Below, piece after piece: positions 6,427-7,155 of a stretch of 7,155 bases of DNA (positions are counted from its first letter, which is position 1; each line of letters opens with the position of its first letter). The position numbers and the translations under genes are program-made. This DNA is from Bacteroidales bacterium (lineage in GTDB: Bacteria; Bacteroidota; Bacteroidia; Bacteroidales; Muribaculaceae), in contig CAAFXX010000414.1 of NCBI GenBank assembly GCA_900767075.1, forward strand, positions 1 to 7,155, read 5' to 3'. The notes below the pieces were generated by a model, which did no database searches, was not told the DNA's origin, and was given only the letters and a program-made list of their open reading frames with translations.

Positions 6427-7155
6427 ATGAGTAGTTTTATTGTAGAAGGCGGACACTCGCTCCAAGGTGAAATCAGTCCCAAGGGCGCCAAGAATGAGGC
6501 GCTTGAGGTGATTTGCGCCACTCTGTTGACGCCTGAAAAGGTACGCATATCAAATCTTCCGGCAATATCCGATGTCAGGAACCTTATCGACCTGATGGCT
6601 GATATGGGGGTTAAAGTAAAATATATTACACCTTCCGAATGTGAGTTTCAGGCTGACGACATCGACCTCGATTATATCTTCTCTGATAAATATGCACGTA
6701 AGGCGGCGTCGCTCCGTGGGTCCGTGATGGTGATGGGTCCGCTGGTGGCGCGTTTCGGGAAGGCTGTCCTTCCGAAGCCTGGCGGCGATAAGATCGGACG
6801 TCGCCGTCTCGACACACACTTCATCGGTCTCCAGAATTTAGGTGCCCGCTTCGATTATGACAATGAGAATTACAGATATTCTATTTCCGCACCCGACGGA
6901 TTGCACGGCACGTATATGCTGCTCGACGAGGCGTCTGTGACCGGTACCGCCAACATCATAATGGGTTCGGTGCTCGCCAAGGGACACACCACAATCTATA
7001 ATGCGGCGTGTGAGCCTTATATCCAGCAGTTATGCCGTATGCTATGCTCGATGGGTGCGAAAATCGAGGGAATCGGTTCCAATCTGCTCAATATCGACGG
7101 CGTCGACTATCTTGGCGGTACGGAACACAGGCTCCTGCCCGATATGATCGAGGTG
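6427..7155 (+). CDS. murA: UDP-N-acetylglucosamine 1-carboxyvinyltransferase MurA (partial, 5' part)
   Basis: The first 243 codons are present, of about 430-440 expected, and the frame is open to the window's right edge. MurA transfers enolpyruvate from phosphoenolpyruvate to UDP-GlcNAc, the first committed step of peptidoglycan synthesis in the cytoplasm. Visible features are the N-terminal GxxxLxGEI strand, the KNEAL motif with Lys22 and Asn23 (positions 22 and 23 also in E. coli MurA), RGSVMVMGPLVARFG at about 97-111, and the mobile active-site loop PKPGGDKIGRRRLD at about 116-129. In that loop Asp121 (codon 6787-6789, GAT) occupies the place of E. coli Cys115, the residue alkylated by fosfomycin. 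The later TGTANIIM and EPYIQQLCRML segments are also typical. ATG 6427 sits just before the conserved N-terminal strand. The gene follows the DUF4290 gene by 53 nt and is likely in the same operon. Confidence 0.95.
   Translation, partial: MSSFIVEGGHSLQGEISPKGAKNEALEVICATLLTPEKVRISNLPAISDVRNLIDLMADMGVKVKYITPSECEFQADDIDLDYIFSDKYARKAASLRGSVMVMGPLVARFGKAVLPKPGGDKIGRRRLDTHFIGLQNLGARFDYDNENYRYSISAPDGLHGTYMLLDEASVTGTANIIMGSVLAKGHTTIYNAACEPYIQQLCRMLCSMGAKIEGIGSNLLNIDGVDYLGGTEHRLLPDMIEV

Overview
The window looks like chromosomal DNA from a member of the Bacteroidota, most likely order Bacteroidales; the family (Muribaculaceae, Bacteroidaceae or similar) cannot be fixed from the sequence. Four things point there. 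There is a DUF4290 gene directly before murA, and DUF4290 is essentially a Bacteroidota family. There is a PorT-like outer-membrane beta-barrel protein. Starts are A/T-rich without Shine-Dalgarno sites. At least one good match to the Bacteroidota primary-sigma promoter (TTTG, 20 nt, TAnnTTTG) is present. No mobile element, CRISPR array, tRNA or rRNA was seen, and the content is mainly housekeeping.

Layout: positions 1-265 are non-coding and hold a short palindrome and a terminator-like hairpin. Three genes then lie on the minus strand: an outer-membrane beta-barrel protein (266-1021), the AAA+ replication-fork ATPase RarA (1170-2456) and a HAD-superfamily phosphatase or phosphoglucomutase-like enzyme (2595-3260). 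A strong palindromic terminator and a 74-nt stretch that is almost all A/T separate the HAD gene from rarA. A 150-bp divergent promoter region (3261-3410) switches the direction of transcription. Four plus-strand genes follow: a COG2509-type FAD-dependent dehydrogenase (3411-4982), tsaB (5008-5700), a DUF4290 protein (5777-6373) and the first 243 codons of murA (6427 to the window edge).

The plus-strand genes are tightly spaced (25, 76 and 53 nt) and may form one or two operons: FAD enzyme plus tsaB, then DUF4290 plus murA. TsaB acts in tRNA t6A37 modification and MurA commits UDP-GlcNAc to peptidoglycan. The minus-strand genes have no evident shared pathway.

No undescribed multi-gene system is evident. 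The points most worth a second look are the Asp in place of the catalytic, fosfomycin-binding Cys of MurA, an apparent internal duplication in the DUF4290 protein, a promoter whose predicted transcription start falls on the start codon of the FAD enzyme, and an A AAA AAG slippery heptamer at the end of the DUF4290 gene.
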